In this document: one piece after another, positions 33,978 to 46,801 of the stretch
Layout of the letters: every line of letters begins with the position of its first letter
Numbering within the stretch: position 1 is the first letter of the stretch
Assembly: GCA_022559845.1 (NCBI GenBank)
Contig: CM040118.1
Coordinates: 161,220,331-161,284,330, forward strand
Length of the DNA: 64,000 nt
Direction of reading: 5' to 3'
DNA from: Amorphophallus konjac
Taxonomy: Eukaryota > Streptophyta > Magnoliopsida > Alismatales > Araceae
The notes under the pieces: model-generated
The model's database searches: none
What the model saw: the letters and a program-made list of their open reading frames with translations, nothing else
What the model was told of the DNA's origin: nothing
Position numbers and translations under genes: made by a program

Positions 33978-35575
33978 ATCTCCCCCTTTTTGATGATGGC
34001 AACCCCCTATCATATAGAGTAGCAACATCCTGTCATACAGATGCAATTTTTGATGAAGGACATGATTTGTTATTCAGATTGTTATGCAGATGCATGTAGA
34101 TGCTATGAATGACATGCTGCATGCTATAAAATGTAAGCAACTCCCTGCTAACAAAATTTCCCCCCTTTGCCATACCATGATGCAGATGCATACACTCCCC
34201 CTGAATGCAGAATTCTCAATTCAGAATTCTCCCCCTGAACTGAAAGAATGAATTTAGACAATATTCTCCCCCTTTGCCATAAACAAATAGGAGGGAAAGT
34301 GAGTGCAAGGGAAGGAAAAGGAAAGTTCAGCTGACTAGCATTCTTAGCAAGTAGTTCAGAAATTAAGCAACTAAAGCACAGAACCTTCAATCATATGAAT
34401 TGAGAAACGGCTTAGAAATTGAAATTCTGGTTTAAAGGTTATAAAAATGAGAGTTCATGCACTACATTTATTGGATAAGGTAGATGTGCATGATAAAACA
34501 ATAAACCAGAGTCATATTTACATGAGAGATTCAGTTTCAGAATATCTTACTTTCATAGACTCAGTAAAATGTGTTAATAGAAATCAGGTCATGTATTGAA
34601 ATTAAACAATTGACATCCATGAAATTTCTTTGAAGGAACAGCATTTTCAGTATTATTTCATTTATGGCATTCAGGTACCAAAAGTCTTTTTGCGTAAGGG
34701 TATACGTTTATCAGACGCCAATACCCCTAGATACTCAACATGATGGACCATCTTGCCTATGATCAAACTCAATAGAATTGATTGACACCTTTTTGTGTGA
34801 GGGTACACGTTTATTAGACGCCAGTTACCCCCAGGTACTCAGTGAAAATAACCTACTGTTTTGATCATTTTATACAGAGATAGCTGATACACCTCATGAC
34901 ATGAGTGGTGTCCACTTCTTTGATGGATCACTCAGTTTCTCAGTGATTTACCAGTCATTGCTCTGTCAATGCTATTTTTCAAATGATTTTCAATATTTTT
35001 CAATATCTTTCTTAGCTGCCCTTTATTTGTTTCAGAATGACTTGTTTAAGGACAATACACATACCTAGCTTCTCTAACATGATTTCAGATGAGTTTTCAG
35101 ATTTCAGATATAATTAGCTTTGTCTGACATGAAATAAGATAAGGTTGAGAGCTTTATCAATTTTCAGCATCCTTATTTACTGATTGTAGTCTTTCAACTC
35201 TAAAGATTATAAATTTTAAACCATTAAGTCAGTCTTTAGACAATTAAAGTTCTTATGAAAGAAGAAATCTATTTTTATTGCTTAATATTAGAACTGACTA
35301 AAGGATTGCCATACTGTCAGACTCAAACATTCAGAGTCAAGGATTGAATAGACAGCGTCGATGCTGGGAGCTCAAGGCGTCTACGCATCAGTTGAAGAGG
35401 CAACAGTATAAGACACTGAGATAGTGTCAGTGCATCGACTCCATGCTATTGCAGCGTCAACTCATCAGAATAATAAAACATAGATATTCACAGATCTAGT
35501 TCACTGCGTCAACGCCACATTATAGCAGCGTCGACGCAACAGTTCACCTTGAAATTCTGACAAGACTCCCCCTGT
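33978..35575 (-). other. A 3' untranslated region with multiple polypurine tracts
   Basis: The main tract AAAAAGGGGGAGAT (33978-33991) abuts the LTR. More GGGGGAG-type tracts occur near 34158, 34195, 34230, 34265 and 35566. Multiple polypurine tracts before the 3' LTR are a described Sirevirus trait. No envelope-like ORF is present between pol and the LTR. Confidence 0.75.
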
Positions 35576-35899
35576 CTATATGCATGCAATTTTTGCAAAA
35601 GATGACAGATCAGATGATTTTTGAAGTTCATGCTTACTCAGACTATCTTATCGTGCAGCATGACCCATGCAGAAATATAGACATATCATGCATCTAGACA
35701 TATATATGCAATGATGATCATGAGTGCAATAAAAAATATGAGAGTCATGCATTATCATAAGTCTGTTGCACAATGTTTATTCAATCTATCAACGGCAAGT
35801 CCAAATCAGAAGTTTATTCAAAGCAGCTCAAAAGTTTTATTCAAGTCAACAAAGAGTTCATTCATTATGCTGAAATTTACACAAGCCAAGTTCTCTTCT

Positions 35900-37252
35900 A
35901 AAAAATTTAAAATTTTCATTTCCAAATGGCTTAGTAAAGATATCAACAACTTATTTGTCTGTTTCAATGAAGTCCAGTTCAATTTCCTTTTTGTTCACAT
36001 CATCTCTTAGAAAATGATGTTTTATTTCTATGTGCTTAGTCCTAGAATGATGAACAGGATTTTTAGCAAGGCATATGGCACTAGTATTATCACATAGAAT
36101 TGGAATACATTCCAGTTTTATCTGATAATCATCTAGTTGGTGCTTAATCCAAAGTACTTGGGCAGCACAATTACCTGCTGCAACATATTCAGCCTCAGCT
36201 GTAGACATGGCTACATTGTGTTGCTTCTTAGATGCCCAAGATACTAGACAGCCACCAAGGAATTGACAGTAGCCACTAGTGCTTTTTCAATCTACTCGAC
36301 ACACAGCATAATCAGCATCAGTGTAAGCTAGAAGCTCTAACTCACACTTAGCAGGATACCATAATCCTAGCTCTTGGGTGCCTAGCAGATATCTAAAAAT
36401 CCTTTTCACTGCTTTAAAATGATTTTCTTTAGGACTGGCCTGAAACCTAGCACATAATCCTACAGCGAATTGAATATCAGGCCTAGATGCTGTTAAGTAG
36501 AGAAGGGATCCGATCATACCTCTGTATAACTTCTGGTCAAATGGGTTACCTTTAGTGTCTTCATTCAAGCTTGTAGAGGTACCCATTGGAGAAGCTATCT
36601 CTTTAAGGTTATCCATATTGTATTTCTTGAGTAGATCCCTTGTGTACTTGGACTGAGTGATAAACATTCCATCCTTTGTTTGTGTAACCTGCAGTCCAAG
36701 AAATAATTTGAGCTCACCCATTGAGCTCATTTCAAACTCATTAGTCATTATTTCAGAAAATTCCTCACACAATTTGGGGTTAGTTGACCCAAAAATGATA
36801 TCATCCACATAAATCTGTACAGTAAGAATTTCAGAATGACTCACCTTTGTAAACAAGGTCTGATCAACTACTCCTCTAATGAAATTTTGATTAGTGAGAA
36901 ACTTGCTCAACCTATCGTACCAAGCTCTGGGAGCTTGCTTAAGACCATAGAGAGCTTTATTTAATTTATAAACATGATTAGGGAAATCTAGACATTCAAA
37001 CTCAGGGGGCTGTCTAACAAAGACATCCTCATTAATTTCCCCATTCAAGAATGCAGATTTTACATCCATCTACTGGAGGATTATACCTAGGGAACATGCA
37101 TAAGCTAATAAGATTCTAACAGCTTCTAATCTGGCTACAGGGGCAAATGACTCTTCAAAGTCAATACCAAACTCCTGGTTGTACCCCTGAGCAACAAGTC
37201 TGGCTTTATTTTTAACAATATTCCCTAATTCATCAGATTTATTTTTGAAAAC
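35900..37252 (-). pseudogene. A reverse transcriptase and RNase H
   Basis: The frame shows the copia RT blocks in order: [45 protein letters not shown], the catalytic YVDD at about 36795-36806, and [14 protein letters not shown]. RNase H follows with [16 protein letters not shown] and HIEIKHHFLRD. Stops interrupt it at 37253-37255 (TGA), 37070-37072 (TAG), 36287-36289 (TGA) and 35951-35953 (TAA), each explained by a single C-to-T or G-to-A change. The phase never shifts. Confidence 0.93.
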
Positions 37253-38974
37253 TCACCTAGTCCCTATAACTGTTCCATGATCAGGAGGTGGGACCAAGTG
37301 CCACACCTTGTTCCTGTCAAACTGATTAAGCTCCTCATGCATGGCATTAATCCAATGCATATCCTTGAGGGCACAGTCAATGGACTTGGGTTCAATTTGA
37401 GAGACAAGAGCATATGCATTTAATTCATCCTGAATTCTAAAGTGACCTCTAGTTCTAGGGGGATCATTCAGATTGCCAATGACATTATTCACAGGGTGAT
37501 CTTTAAGATATCTAATATTAACAATCTGAGTTTCAGGAATTTCACTTACCTCCCCCTGAACTTCAAGTTCTTCTTCATTTTGCTGTTCTTTATCTTCCTC
37601 ACCATCAGACTGGTCTGCAGAGTTTTCATCTTTCAAAATGTTCCCATCTTTGTTCCTGCAATAACCGTGGTTGGTTTCCATCAAGGTTTCATCAAAGATA
37701 ATGTGTGGAGATTCTTCAACAATTTTTGAGTTTAAATTGAACACTCTATAAGCCCGGGTGTTTTCAGAATAACCGAGGAAGATTCTTGGTTCACCTTTTG
37801 GCTCAAATTTATCAAGGTCCCTCTTGTCATTTATATGTATAAAATATTTACAACCAAAGACCTTGAAGTGGGCGATTGAAGGTTTCTTACCTCTCAAAAT
37901 CTCATAAGGGGTTTTCTGGGTGGAAGGTCTTACTATTGCCCTGTTAATTACATAACAGACTGTGTTGACTGCTTCAGCCCAGAATTTTCTTGGCAGTTGA
38001 CCTTCAACTAAGAGAGTTCGGCCCATTTCTACTAGAGTTCTGTTCCTCCTTTCGACAACACCATTCTGCTCAGGTGTCCTGGGTGAGGAGAACTTATGAT
38101 GAATCCCACTTGACCTGCAAAATTCTTCAAAGTGTGAGTTTTCAAACTCACCTCCATGATCAGTCAAAATATTTTCAATTTTCTGATTTATTGTTATACA
38201 GAACTCCTGAAATTCTGAAAATGCATCACTCTTATTAGATAAGAAATAAACCCAAGTATACCTAGAAAAGTCATCTACCATAACAAACCCATACCTCCTC
38301 CCTGATAAGCTGACAGATCTGGTTAGCCTAAAAAGGTCCATGTGTATCAGCTCATAAGGTTTGGAAGACATATTTTCAGTTCTAGACTTAAATGACTTTC
38401 TAGTTATCTTTGATTGAGTGCATGCATCACATATTTTATTTTCTTTCTTGAAGAAAACTTCAGGAAGTCCTCTAACCATGCTATACTTGTTTAGTTTATG
38501 CAAAATGGTATAACTAACATGGCCTAACCTACGATGCCATAAAAATGATAAATCTTCTCTATTGGCAGTAAGACATAGGTTAGAATGCTGAATATCATCT
38601 AGATCTATCATGTATGTGTTATTTATTCTTTTTCCAGAGAATTTTATAATTTCTGAATCAGGTTCAAAAACCTTGCAGCATTGAGAATCAAATAAAATCT
38701 TATGACCCTTATCACACAACTGGCTGATACTAAGTAAATTGTAAGCTAACCCTTCAACCAGCATAACAACATCAATGCAGCAGGTAGAACACTTACCTAC
38801 CTTACCTGATCCAATGATCCTACCCTTTGTGTTGCTTCCAAAGGTGACAAGGCCTCCTAGCTTTTCAGTTAGCATGCAAAACTTGGCATTATCTCCTATC
38901 ATATGCTTGGAGCAGCCACTGTCCAAGTACCACAAGTTACTTTTGGCTGCCAGGCATACCTGCACACACAATTA
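37253..38974 (-). pseudogene. A protease and integrase
   Basis: A 572-codon open stretch has the copia protease motif LDSGCSKHM near its start. Next come the integrase zinc finger (HRRLGH with CDAC) and the catalytic D-D-E set (HMDLF, TDHGGEFEN, TPEQNGVVERRNR). The RT entry block (WINAMHEELNQF) closes the stretch at the stop 37253-37255. A TAA at 38972-38974 separates it from gag in the same phase. Confidence 0.93.
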
Positions 38975-41410
38975 GGGCAAAGAGTTTGGAACCCAAGTCT
39001 GATTGGGCTCCAATGCAGATGAAGTGCAAGTAAAGAAAGAGAGCATGGTTTTGAGAATCCACATTTGTTTGAAGCAGTTCTGTTCAGTGGATTTTCCAGA
39101 TTTCTTTTTGTTTTGCTTTTTCTTGTTGACTTTCTTCTTATTTGCACCAACAGAGTTATTCACAGAATTGTTGTTATTGTGCCAATGCTTCGGCCAGGTT
39201 GCATTCATAAAGTTTTGGCCATAGTAGTTCTTGGGCTGGCTGTGGAAATGTCGGTAATTCCTAGGCATCCGACTACCATACCCATTTTCCCAATTTCTGA
39301 CATAGGGTCTGTAAAAGTGTGTGGGTTGATGAACATACCCTGTATACATCCCTTGAGTTCTAGTCCACCCACACCCATTAGGATAGATTGGCTGTGTGGG
39401 GTAGTAAGACTGAACTCTAGGTGGATTGAATTTGTTGGGCTGACTTCTGAAAATATTTTGTCTTCCCTGCACCCTTGACCCTGCTGACCTATTCATAGGT
39501 TTTGGTTGGGTCCTTTTCTGTGATGATGGTGGTGAAGACTTTTTGGCATTGACATGGGGTTTGTTTACCTGAGTAGGCTGACCCCTAACCTTGGGTTGAG
39601 CACTAGAGCTCGGTTTGGAAGTCCCAATTCTACTAGGCTCACCTACTTTCTGTTTGCCCTTCTCCTCTGCATTTAGCCTTTTCAGATTCAAATTTGTCTT
39701 TACAACATTATTAGAATTGATGTTGATCAGAGCTCCTTTCTCCTTTTGTGCAACAAAGGAAATAGTTTTCATTCCAAAGCTTTTAGTTGCACTAGAGTTG
39801 AATCCTAGGCCCTCTCTTCTGAAATTTACCTTTGACCCCAATAATGAATCTAAATTTTCAGATCCTTGGGTCATTTTCTCAATTGTTTTTAGCTTATCCT
39901 CATTATCTTTCTGAACTTCATCAATAGATTTTTTCAACTCATTATTCACATTGAGGACAGCTTCATATTTTTCAGAAACAATTTTTATCTCATTTTCATA
40001 ATTCTGAATTTTCAGTTTCCATGCATCAATTTCATTGTCTAATCTCACATTTTCTTCCTTAGACATTTTCAGTTCTTTGTTGATTTCTTCAAATTCAGAA
40101 CATGTGAGTTTTAGCTTACTGTTTTCAGTTTCTAAGCAGGTAATTTTATCAAATAATGAAGTATCATTTTTCATGATTTTAATTTTTCTTCGTAGATGCC
40201 TGTTTTCTTTTCTGACCTCATCTACTCTATCAGTAAGTTCATCATAAGCAACCATCCAATCAGTAATAGTAAAATTTTCATAGCGAGAGGATACCTCATC
40301 AGATTCTTCCTCTCTATCTTATGAGCTGGTTGCCATGAGACAGATTGGCTTCTCAGCTTCAACTTCACTATCCGAAGTGACGCTCAAAGATCCCTCGTCC
40401 TCATCACTCTAGGTAGTCACCATAGCTTTCCCTTTTGTGTTCTTCTTCTTGGACTTATCCTTGAGGTTCTGATTTGTCGGACATTCAGCTTTAAAGTGAC
40501 CCGCCTTCCTGCATTGATAGCAAACATTAGTTTCAGCTTTCTTTACAGGGTTTGATTTATACCTTGTGTCTCGGCGGCCACTGTTGGGATTTTTTCGGCT
40601 GAATCTTCTTCCTTCCTTCTTGAGAAATCTCCGGAATTCCCTAGTAATCATGGCGATATCAGCATTCGCCACTTCTTCTTCAGACAAGCTCTCTTCAGTT
40701 GATGATCCGTTGGGGCTGGATCGACTGGATCTGCTAGCACCAGCCTTCAGAGCTATAGGCTTCCTCTTTCTGTCAGCCTCCTCTATCTTCGGCATATTCA
40801 TCTCATAAGCGATTAGAGATCCGATCAGCTCATCTGCCTTAGTATTGTGCAGATCTCTTGACTCTTCCATAACTGTGGCCTTGGTGTGCCAAATTGGAGT
40901 CAAGGATCGCAAGATCTTCCTGACTACATCATACTCAGAATATTTTTTCCCGAAGCCTCTGAGACCATTTGTGATAATAGTCAGCCGAGCATACATTTCT
41001 TTGATCGTCTCATTAGACTTCATCTTGAAAGCTTCATATTCTGAAACCAGTAGATTAGTCTTAGTCTCTCTGACTTATGAAGTCCCCTCATAGATGACTT
41101 CAAGTGCATCCCACATTTCCTTTGCTGAGGAGTAGGCAGATATTCGTGAGAACTCGGTGGGATGCAGAGAGCACTGGATTGCATTGATTGCACTCCAGTT
41201 GAGCGTGGACCTTCTAATTTCTTCTTTGGTCCATACATCTTCATTTGGGGACAGCTCGAAAGGTCCCTTGCTAACCACCTTCCAAATTTCATAATCTTTA
41301 GCCCTCAAGAATACCTGCATACGGTGCTTCCAGTATGCGTAGTTGGTTCCATTGAAGTACGGGGGCTTGGATGTGGAGTGTCCTTCAGATATCATCCCTC
41401 TTCCGTCCAT
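38975..41410 (-). pseudogene. A gag with coiled coil and zinc knuckle
   Basis: It starts at ATG 41410, 60 bases inside the LTR. It carries the copia gag block (PYFNGTNYAYWKHRMQVFL, SAKEMWDALE, MYARLTIITNGLRGFGK, LTPIWHTKATVMEES), one zinc knuckle CYQCRKAGHFKAEC (about 40480-40521), a long coiled coil (39870-40255) and a basic, Asn-, Tyr- and Trp-rich tail ending TWVPNSLP. Stops at 41075-41077, 40409-40411 and 40319-40321 all lie in the same phase. Confidence 0.92.
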
Positions 41411-41455
41411 CTATGCTTATCCTCTTCGGGCGGTAAGTCTCTGTAGAAGAGTCTA

Positions 41456-41467
41456 TCTCTGATACCA
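41456..41467 (-). other. A primer binding site (tRNA-Met)
   Basis: Minus-strand TGGTATCAGAGA two bases from the 5' LTR. Confidence 0.9.
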
Positions 41468-41469
41468 AG

Positions 41470-43711
41470 TGTTGAAGTTAGATGGAAGGCTCTATCACCA
41501 CAGGATGTGGATCTAGAGGGGGGGTGAATTGATCAACTGGCTATTTAAAAATTAGGCCTAGAATCAAATGCGGAATTAGAAGAACACTAAATGAACACAG
41601 CCAATGCACCGAATGAAACACACAAGATCTGCTGAACAAGCAATCAAACACACGAGAGGCACAAGGCTTTTAGGTGGTTCGGTCAATCCGACCTACGTCC
41701 ACCCCACATTCCACTCGAATGTGGATTACTACTGATACACATCTTCAATCAGCTGGGCTCTACAGCTTCCCAACAACGGCTAGGGCTTACAGCTTATCCC
41801 GACCAGAGGAACACCCTCTGCAACAGCTAAGCTTCACAGCTTGCTCTGCTGGGCACTACAGCTTAGCCGACCAGAGGAACACCTCTGCAACCCGCTGCCT
41901 TACAGCTTGAAGCCGCTGACTAACAGTTTGATAGAACAAGAGTTTTCAAAGAGAAAATATCAAGACTGAAAACAAACAAAACACACAATCGAATGGAAGA
42001 AAACCAAAACGACTGTAGCTCAAAGTTGAGCAATATCAGCTCTGGTAACTGGACCAAGAGACTGATTCACAAGCTCTCATAATAACTCTCTCAACTCATC
42101 TCTCTTTTTCTTCTTCTCTCCTTTTCTTCTTCTCTGCTTTTCTTCCTCTCACAGTGGATCTCGGTGGCTGCTGCTTCAGACTAGATGTATAGACTTCGCC
42201 AACTTCGATCAGCCTTTACAGAAGATGAAGACTGATATATATAACAACAGCAGGTGGATAAGGGCGCGTGGCTTCCACGTTTTCCCGCCCAAGGAATTCT
42301 CCAGATTCGAGGTGCTTCCATCCACGTGGCAGTATCTGGTCACCTCATCCTCCTGGGATCATGAGCCATGTCAGCAATCTCAGTAGAGAATCCCTGTCAG
42401 ACAGAGTATCGGATGATCAGATTAAATAATAACTCTGTATAGACTTATCAGAAAAACTTCGTTGTATAGACTTCATATAAGTGAAAGCTATGTACAGACT
42501 TGCTGCATGAAGCAACCGTTGTACAGACTTAGGTGATATGAAGACTGTCAATGTATAGACTGAGTGAAGATCAATGCAATGTACAGACTTAGCAAATGAA
42601 TATGCAATGTGTAGACTTCATGAATGAAGATGCAATGTGTTGACTTCATGAATGAAGATGCAATGTGTAGACTTCAGTGAGAAGATACAATGTGTAGACT
42701 TCAGTGAGACTCAATTGAAGACAGACGATGTATAGACTTCACGACTGATGGATGCAATGTACAGACTTTGCAAGATGTGAAGGAGTTGAGTGTATAGACT
42801 TCACGATGTGAAGACTTGTCAACAAATGACTGTACAGACTTGAGGTGAAGACCGATGTATAGACTTTCCAAAAGAACGTCTGTATAGACTTGAAGCAATG
42901 GAAAACATCGACTGTATAGACTTTGAATTGCAACGTAGGTAAAGGCATTGATGTATAGACTTCGAAGCTGAACGTAGGTAAATAACCTAATGTGCAGACT
43001 TTGAATCGCTACGAAGGAACAGATGCCAATGTACAGACTTTGGCAAACAGCGATGTACAGACTTGGCCAAACAGTCTAATGTATGGACTTGAGGCATGGA
43101 GGCCAATGTACAGACTTTACCTCGTGCAAGCTATAGTGACTGAATGTATAGACTTTGAACTCTTGAGCTCTGCATAGACTTTGCAGTCAACAGGCAATGT
43201 ATAGACTTTGGAGTCTGAGACCAATGTACAGACTTTGTAAAACAGAAGCCTGTATAGACTTGGAAGATCAAGACGCTAAGGAAGACGGTCATTGTATAGA
43301 CTTAGATGCCATTGACAAATGCATGCTACAGTCCAATGTGTGGACTTACATGAGACGCTCATTGAGACGCTCAATGTACAGACTTCGCCTTAGACTCTAA
43401 ATGAGACGGACAATGTATAGACTTGGCCAATGCACTGTGGATGTATGGACTTTGACGCCTGCATGCTATGCAATGTACACACTTGGTGACTTCGCATGTT
43501 GTGCAATGTGCAGACTTTGATGCCCAACAGCGATGTATAGACTTTGAGACTTTGAGTGTGTGTTCAGTGTGAAAACAAGATGAAATGCATAGACAATCTG
43601 ATAAAGTAATTTCATCAAAACATAAACAGTGTTGCCAATCAATCAAAACAATGTGTTGCCATATGAAGTAAGGTTACATGTCAACACCATCAACACATAG
43701 GAGTCACAACA
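41470..43711 (-). repeat. A 5' LTR (2242 bp)
   Basis: Pairs with 31749-33977; motif array at 42430-43565 and TATA box at 42236-42244. Confidence 0.95.
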
Positions 43712-43716
43712 AGTTG
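43712..43716. other. Right target-site duplication of A (AGTTG)
   Basis: Matches 31744-31748. Confidence 0.95.
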
Positions 43717-44304
43717 GGGTAGGATTGGGGTTGGTAGTGGAAGATGGGTGGGTTGAGGAGGATTGGGTTGATTGGTTTTGGGGGGTGTGTCTCTCTTAGG
43801 GGAAGATGGAGGGGTGGTGGTGGGGACCGTGGAAGCTTGTGGGGTGTGGGTTTGATGGAGGATTTTGGGTTGGGTGGTGGCCAATTTGGTTTGAATGGTG
43901 GTGGTGATCGGGATTGGAATCATTTGGGGTGGTGGAGTTTGGGCCCTAAGGGAGGTCTTGGGTTGACTGGGAGGGAATGGGGGAGTGGGAGTGCTCCTCG
44001 GGTTATGGTTCTCAAGGTAGGAGCGGGAAGGTCGGGGAGTGAAGATCTTCCTAACCTCAATCTTTATCTCTTCCCATGAGTCTATGGGTCCTTTGGCTTC
44101 CCATCCAAATTCATCCCGTGGTGACCAAGCTCTAGGGCCGTGGTTCCTTTTTGCTTCGAACCGGTCAAGTCGGGTGGTGAGGGTATCTATATAGTTATGA
44201 ATTTTGTTGATGATAGTGTCAAATTGGTCCATGGGTACTTGGGGCATCTCCCTAGGGTGGTCATGCAATGGAGTGAGGGAAAACATGATGCAAGGGAGAC
44301 TCAA
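43717..44304 (-). CDS. G proline-rich ORF, first part (gag-like N-terminus)
   Basis: The ORF starts at ATG 44304, 60 bases inside the 5' LTR, where gag begins in gypsy elements. It has a short helical N-terminus (FDTIINKIHNYIDTLTTRLD), a WSPRDEFGWEAKGPIDSWEE block, then Pro/Thr/Gln-rich sequence. Copia A interrupts it at 43711; the phase is kept at 31748 on the far side, showing that the ORF was continuous before A arrived. No zinc knuckle is present. The role of a gag substitute is inferred from position only. Confidence 0.6.
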
Positions 44305-44350
44305 ATGTCAATGCCCTAGGACTAGACTCGTAGAGACAAGTCTAAAACTT

Positions 44351-44362
44351 GCTCTGATACCA
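44351..44362 (-). other. G primer binding site (tRNA-Met)
   Basis: Minus-strand TGGTATCAGAGC two bases from the 5' LTR at 44365. Confidence 0.9.
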
Positions 44363-44364
44363 TT

Positions 44365-46796
44365 TGATGTGACACACTAAGGCAAATGATGAAGAATGCA
44401 GTAGGTGAATGTGGGCCCTTGGACCTTATTCGCAAACATAATCGTAAGACTCGAGGTTGATTAGAAATCGCCGACCCACCGTGCACACCCGTTACCCGTG
44501 GTGACTCGGTGATGCCGAGTCGAGGTGGTGAAACAAGACCCTTGCCGGTAGAGGGCCAGCAAGGCTATGGTTTTCCCTCCTGAGGGTACAGTGCCCAAAA
44601 TCAAGGGCGGACCAGGTGCCTTGAGGGCATTGGGTCACTCTCTCACTTTAGCCCACGGTGACCGCACATAAACTGGAAGCTCCGGGAACGAGCGCTCTCT
44701 CACCGACTAGAGGACTAGTTTCGCAGATATTAAGTGAAAAAATACAGAGGAGAGCAAGGGCAGAAGCTCACCTGGTTGGTTTGAAGAAACCAACCCCGTT
44801 CGGAGACGATGGGCGAGCGGGGAAGTGTGGGTTTGAAGAAACCAACCCCGTTCGGAGAGATGAAGCTTCGGCCGAAGACCTGCTAGTACAAAACTACTCC
44901 TCGCACAGGAGGGTGATTGTGGGGTGGGGAAAATAGAGGTTACATTTAAACACTACCTCCACGCAGGGAGGGGCGCTAAGCCGGCCAGGCGGGGTGGGGA
45001 GATTTGCTTGAATTGCACCGATGGAGCACCCTGCCGAATCTGCCCAGGTCTGGAACAGCAGGATAGGGAGTCGGTGTAGTCACTGCTGTGCACTTCCCCG
45101 AGCTCAGAAGTCACCGAAACCCATGCCGAATTGTTTCTAACTGACCCTGGTACGCTGGTGAATTTTTGTGGACAGCTCCTTCGTCACCACCGGTCGGAGT
45201 GGACCCTGTAACAGGTGCCCTGCGAACTGACTTGTTCTGGTTCCAGGATGCTGTAGCAGAAAGATCTGGGTGCCACGACCGCTCCCGAAGCCCGAACGAG
45301 GCAAGACCAAAACGAGAACGACCGCAGACGAGTCCTCTTCGAATGGCCACCAGGGAGGGCACCAGACGATGTCGGGGCAGAGAGGGAGAGCCCGTTGAGT
45401 GGGGAGGTGTCTGGTCAGGTCCTGAGTGGCCTGATCTGCGCACCCGGGGGAGAAAAATTGGAAAACGTTCCTTTGGATGCCAAACGGGATGCTGTCTTCT
45501 GATGATAGAAGTAGATTGGATGTAGAAGACCCCGGCCGGACGACGTCTTCAGAAGTGATGGGGTGTGGCCGTGGGAGCTTCTGAACTGCAGCTCTGGTCT
45601 AGTTTCAGGTCCCGGTTGTGCAGTCAGACGAGAACTAACCCTTCGGACAGTAGGGATGTCGGATGCCAGCAAGACCACCTCGGATACGAAGCTATCTTGA
45701 CGACCTTTCCGTCAATGTATGGTACGCCTCCAGACGACGCCGAATGACCTCGGGACAGGTTCTGCAAGTCGGGTTCCTGCTGCTGCCTACGAACTGGATA
45801 GAGCAGGAAGGTGAATGATGTTGGTAATGGTGGGGAGGGGTAAAGGGACTGCAATGGGGAGAGGGCTAATGGCTGTGGGGCTTGGATGGGGGTGAGTAGA
45901 GATGGTGGAGAGGCTGGAGAAGAGGGCTGGGTCGCAGCTAGCAGGTGGAGGGGGAGGGAGGTGCGGCCAAGGGTGGAAGGTGAGAGAGAGAGGGGGGGGG
46001 GCGGAAATGGGCTTAGGGGAATGGGGAGATGGGTTAATGGAGGGGTTAATGGTGGCCTAGGGAATGGGAAGGGTTGCCTTGGGGAGGGGAAGGGGTGCTT
46101 GGGGGAAGGGATTCCCCCTTGGGAAGGTGAAAGGTTGTATGGGGAAGGGGAAAGGTTGCTTGGGAAGAGGGAGAGGTGCCTAGGAGAAGGGGATTCCACC
46201 TAGGGGTTGGAGGGGGATTAAATGGGAGGTATGGGGAAGGGGGAGGGGTCCTAATTAGAGGTGAATAGGGAGGAGAGAGAGTGAATTTCGAAATTGGGGG
46301 TAGGGAGGAGAGAGAATGGGGTTCGCCCCCTTTAGAGAGAGAGAGAGAGAAATAGAGAGAGAGCTAGAGAGGTAGAGTGAGAGAGAGAGAGAGAGCACAA
46401 GGGTTTCAATTTTCAACTCAAATTTTTTTCATTAGTTCCAAATGGAGGGTTTGGAGTCCTATTTATAGGGAACTCCAAATTTACAAAAAGTCCCTGCTAA
46501 AAAGACTAATGACACATTTCTAGGGGGAAGGGGGCGCAAGTGGGCCAAGCCCAAGTGATTGGGCCCATAACCCACATGATGACTACTAGACTTAAGAACA
46601 TAACCACATAACATAGCTACTGGACTCAATTAAAAGACAAATTACATCAAGATAACTCAAAATAAAGACAAGAAGTACACCAAAGTGATCCATCAAAGTG
46701 CTGTGGAGGCCTGGATGACATGGAGCTCAAGTCTGGCCCACATCGAAAGGAAGGGAGGTCCCGAGCCAGAGGGAATCATGGGTGATGCCCTCATCA
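44365..46796 (-). repeat. G 5' LTR (2432 bp)
   Basis: Pairs with 27243-29671. At 44831-44860 a second copy of GTTTGAAGAAACCAACCCCG and flanks replaces the TTCCCCGCACACTACGCC sequence of the other LTR, a local duplication. TATA box at 46459-46468, GA run at 46335-46395. Confidence 0.93.
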
Positions 46797-46801
46797 AAAA
46801 C
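46797..46801. other. Right target-site duplication of G (AAAAC)
   Basis: Matches 27238-27242. Confidence 0.93.

Larger units (their letters stand above)
31749..43711 (-). mobile_element. Element A: full-length Sirevirus-like Ty1/copia
   Basis: 11,963 bp, AGTTG duplication, LTRs of 2.23 kb (TGTTGTGACTCC...CTTCAACA on the minus strand), primer site at 41456-41467 and polypurine tract at 33978-33991. Gag, protease, integrase, RT and RNase H appear in the copia order in one frame. About eight nonsense codons make it inactive. It is the youngest layer within G. Confidence 0.95.
27243..46796 (-). mobile_element. Element G: deleted chromovirus-type Ty3/gypsy, interrupted by copia A
   Basis: LTRs of 2.43 kb with TGATG...CATCA ends, an AAAAC target duplication, a tRNA-Met primer site on the minus strand, and an integrase C-terminus with chromodomain. 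Removing copia A leaves about 7.6 kb. In place of gag-protease-RT-RNase H-integrase core it encodes a long proline-rich ORF, so it is a non-autonomous derivative that kept the chromodomain end. Confidence 0.88.

Noticed and set aside
33978..35900. Envelope-like ORF of Sireviruses downstream of A pol
   Set aside because: Some Sireviruses carry one, but I found no ORF of sufficient length or with membrane segments between pol and LTR in A or B.
44658..44936. Plus-strand ORF in the G 5' LTR
   Set aside because: It depends on the local duplication at 44831-44860 and is absent from the other LTR.
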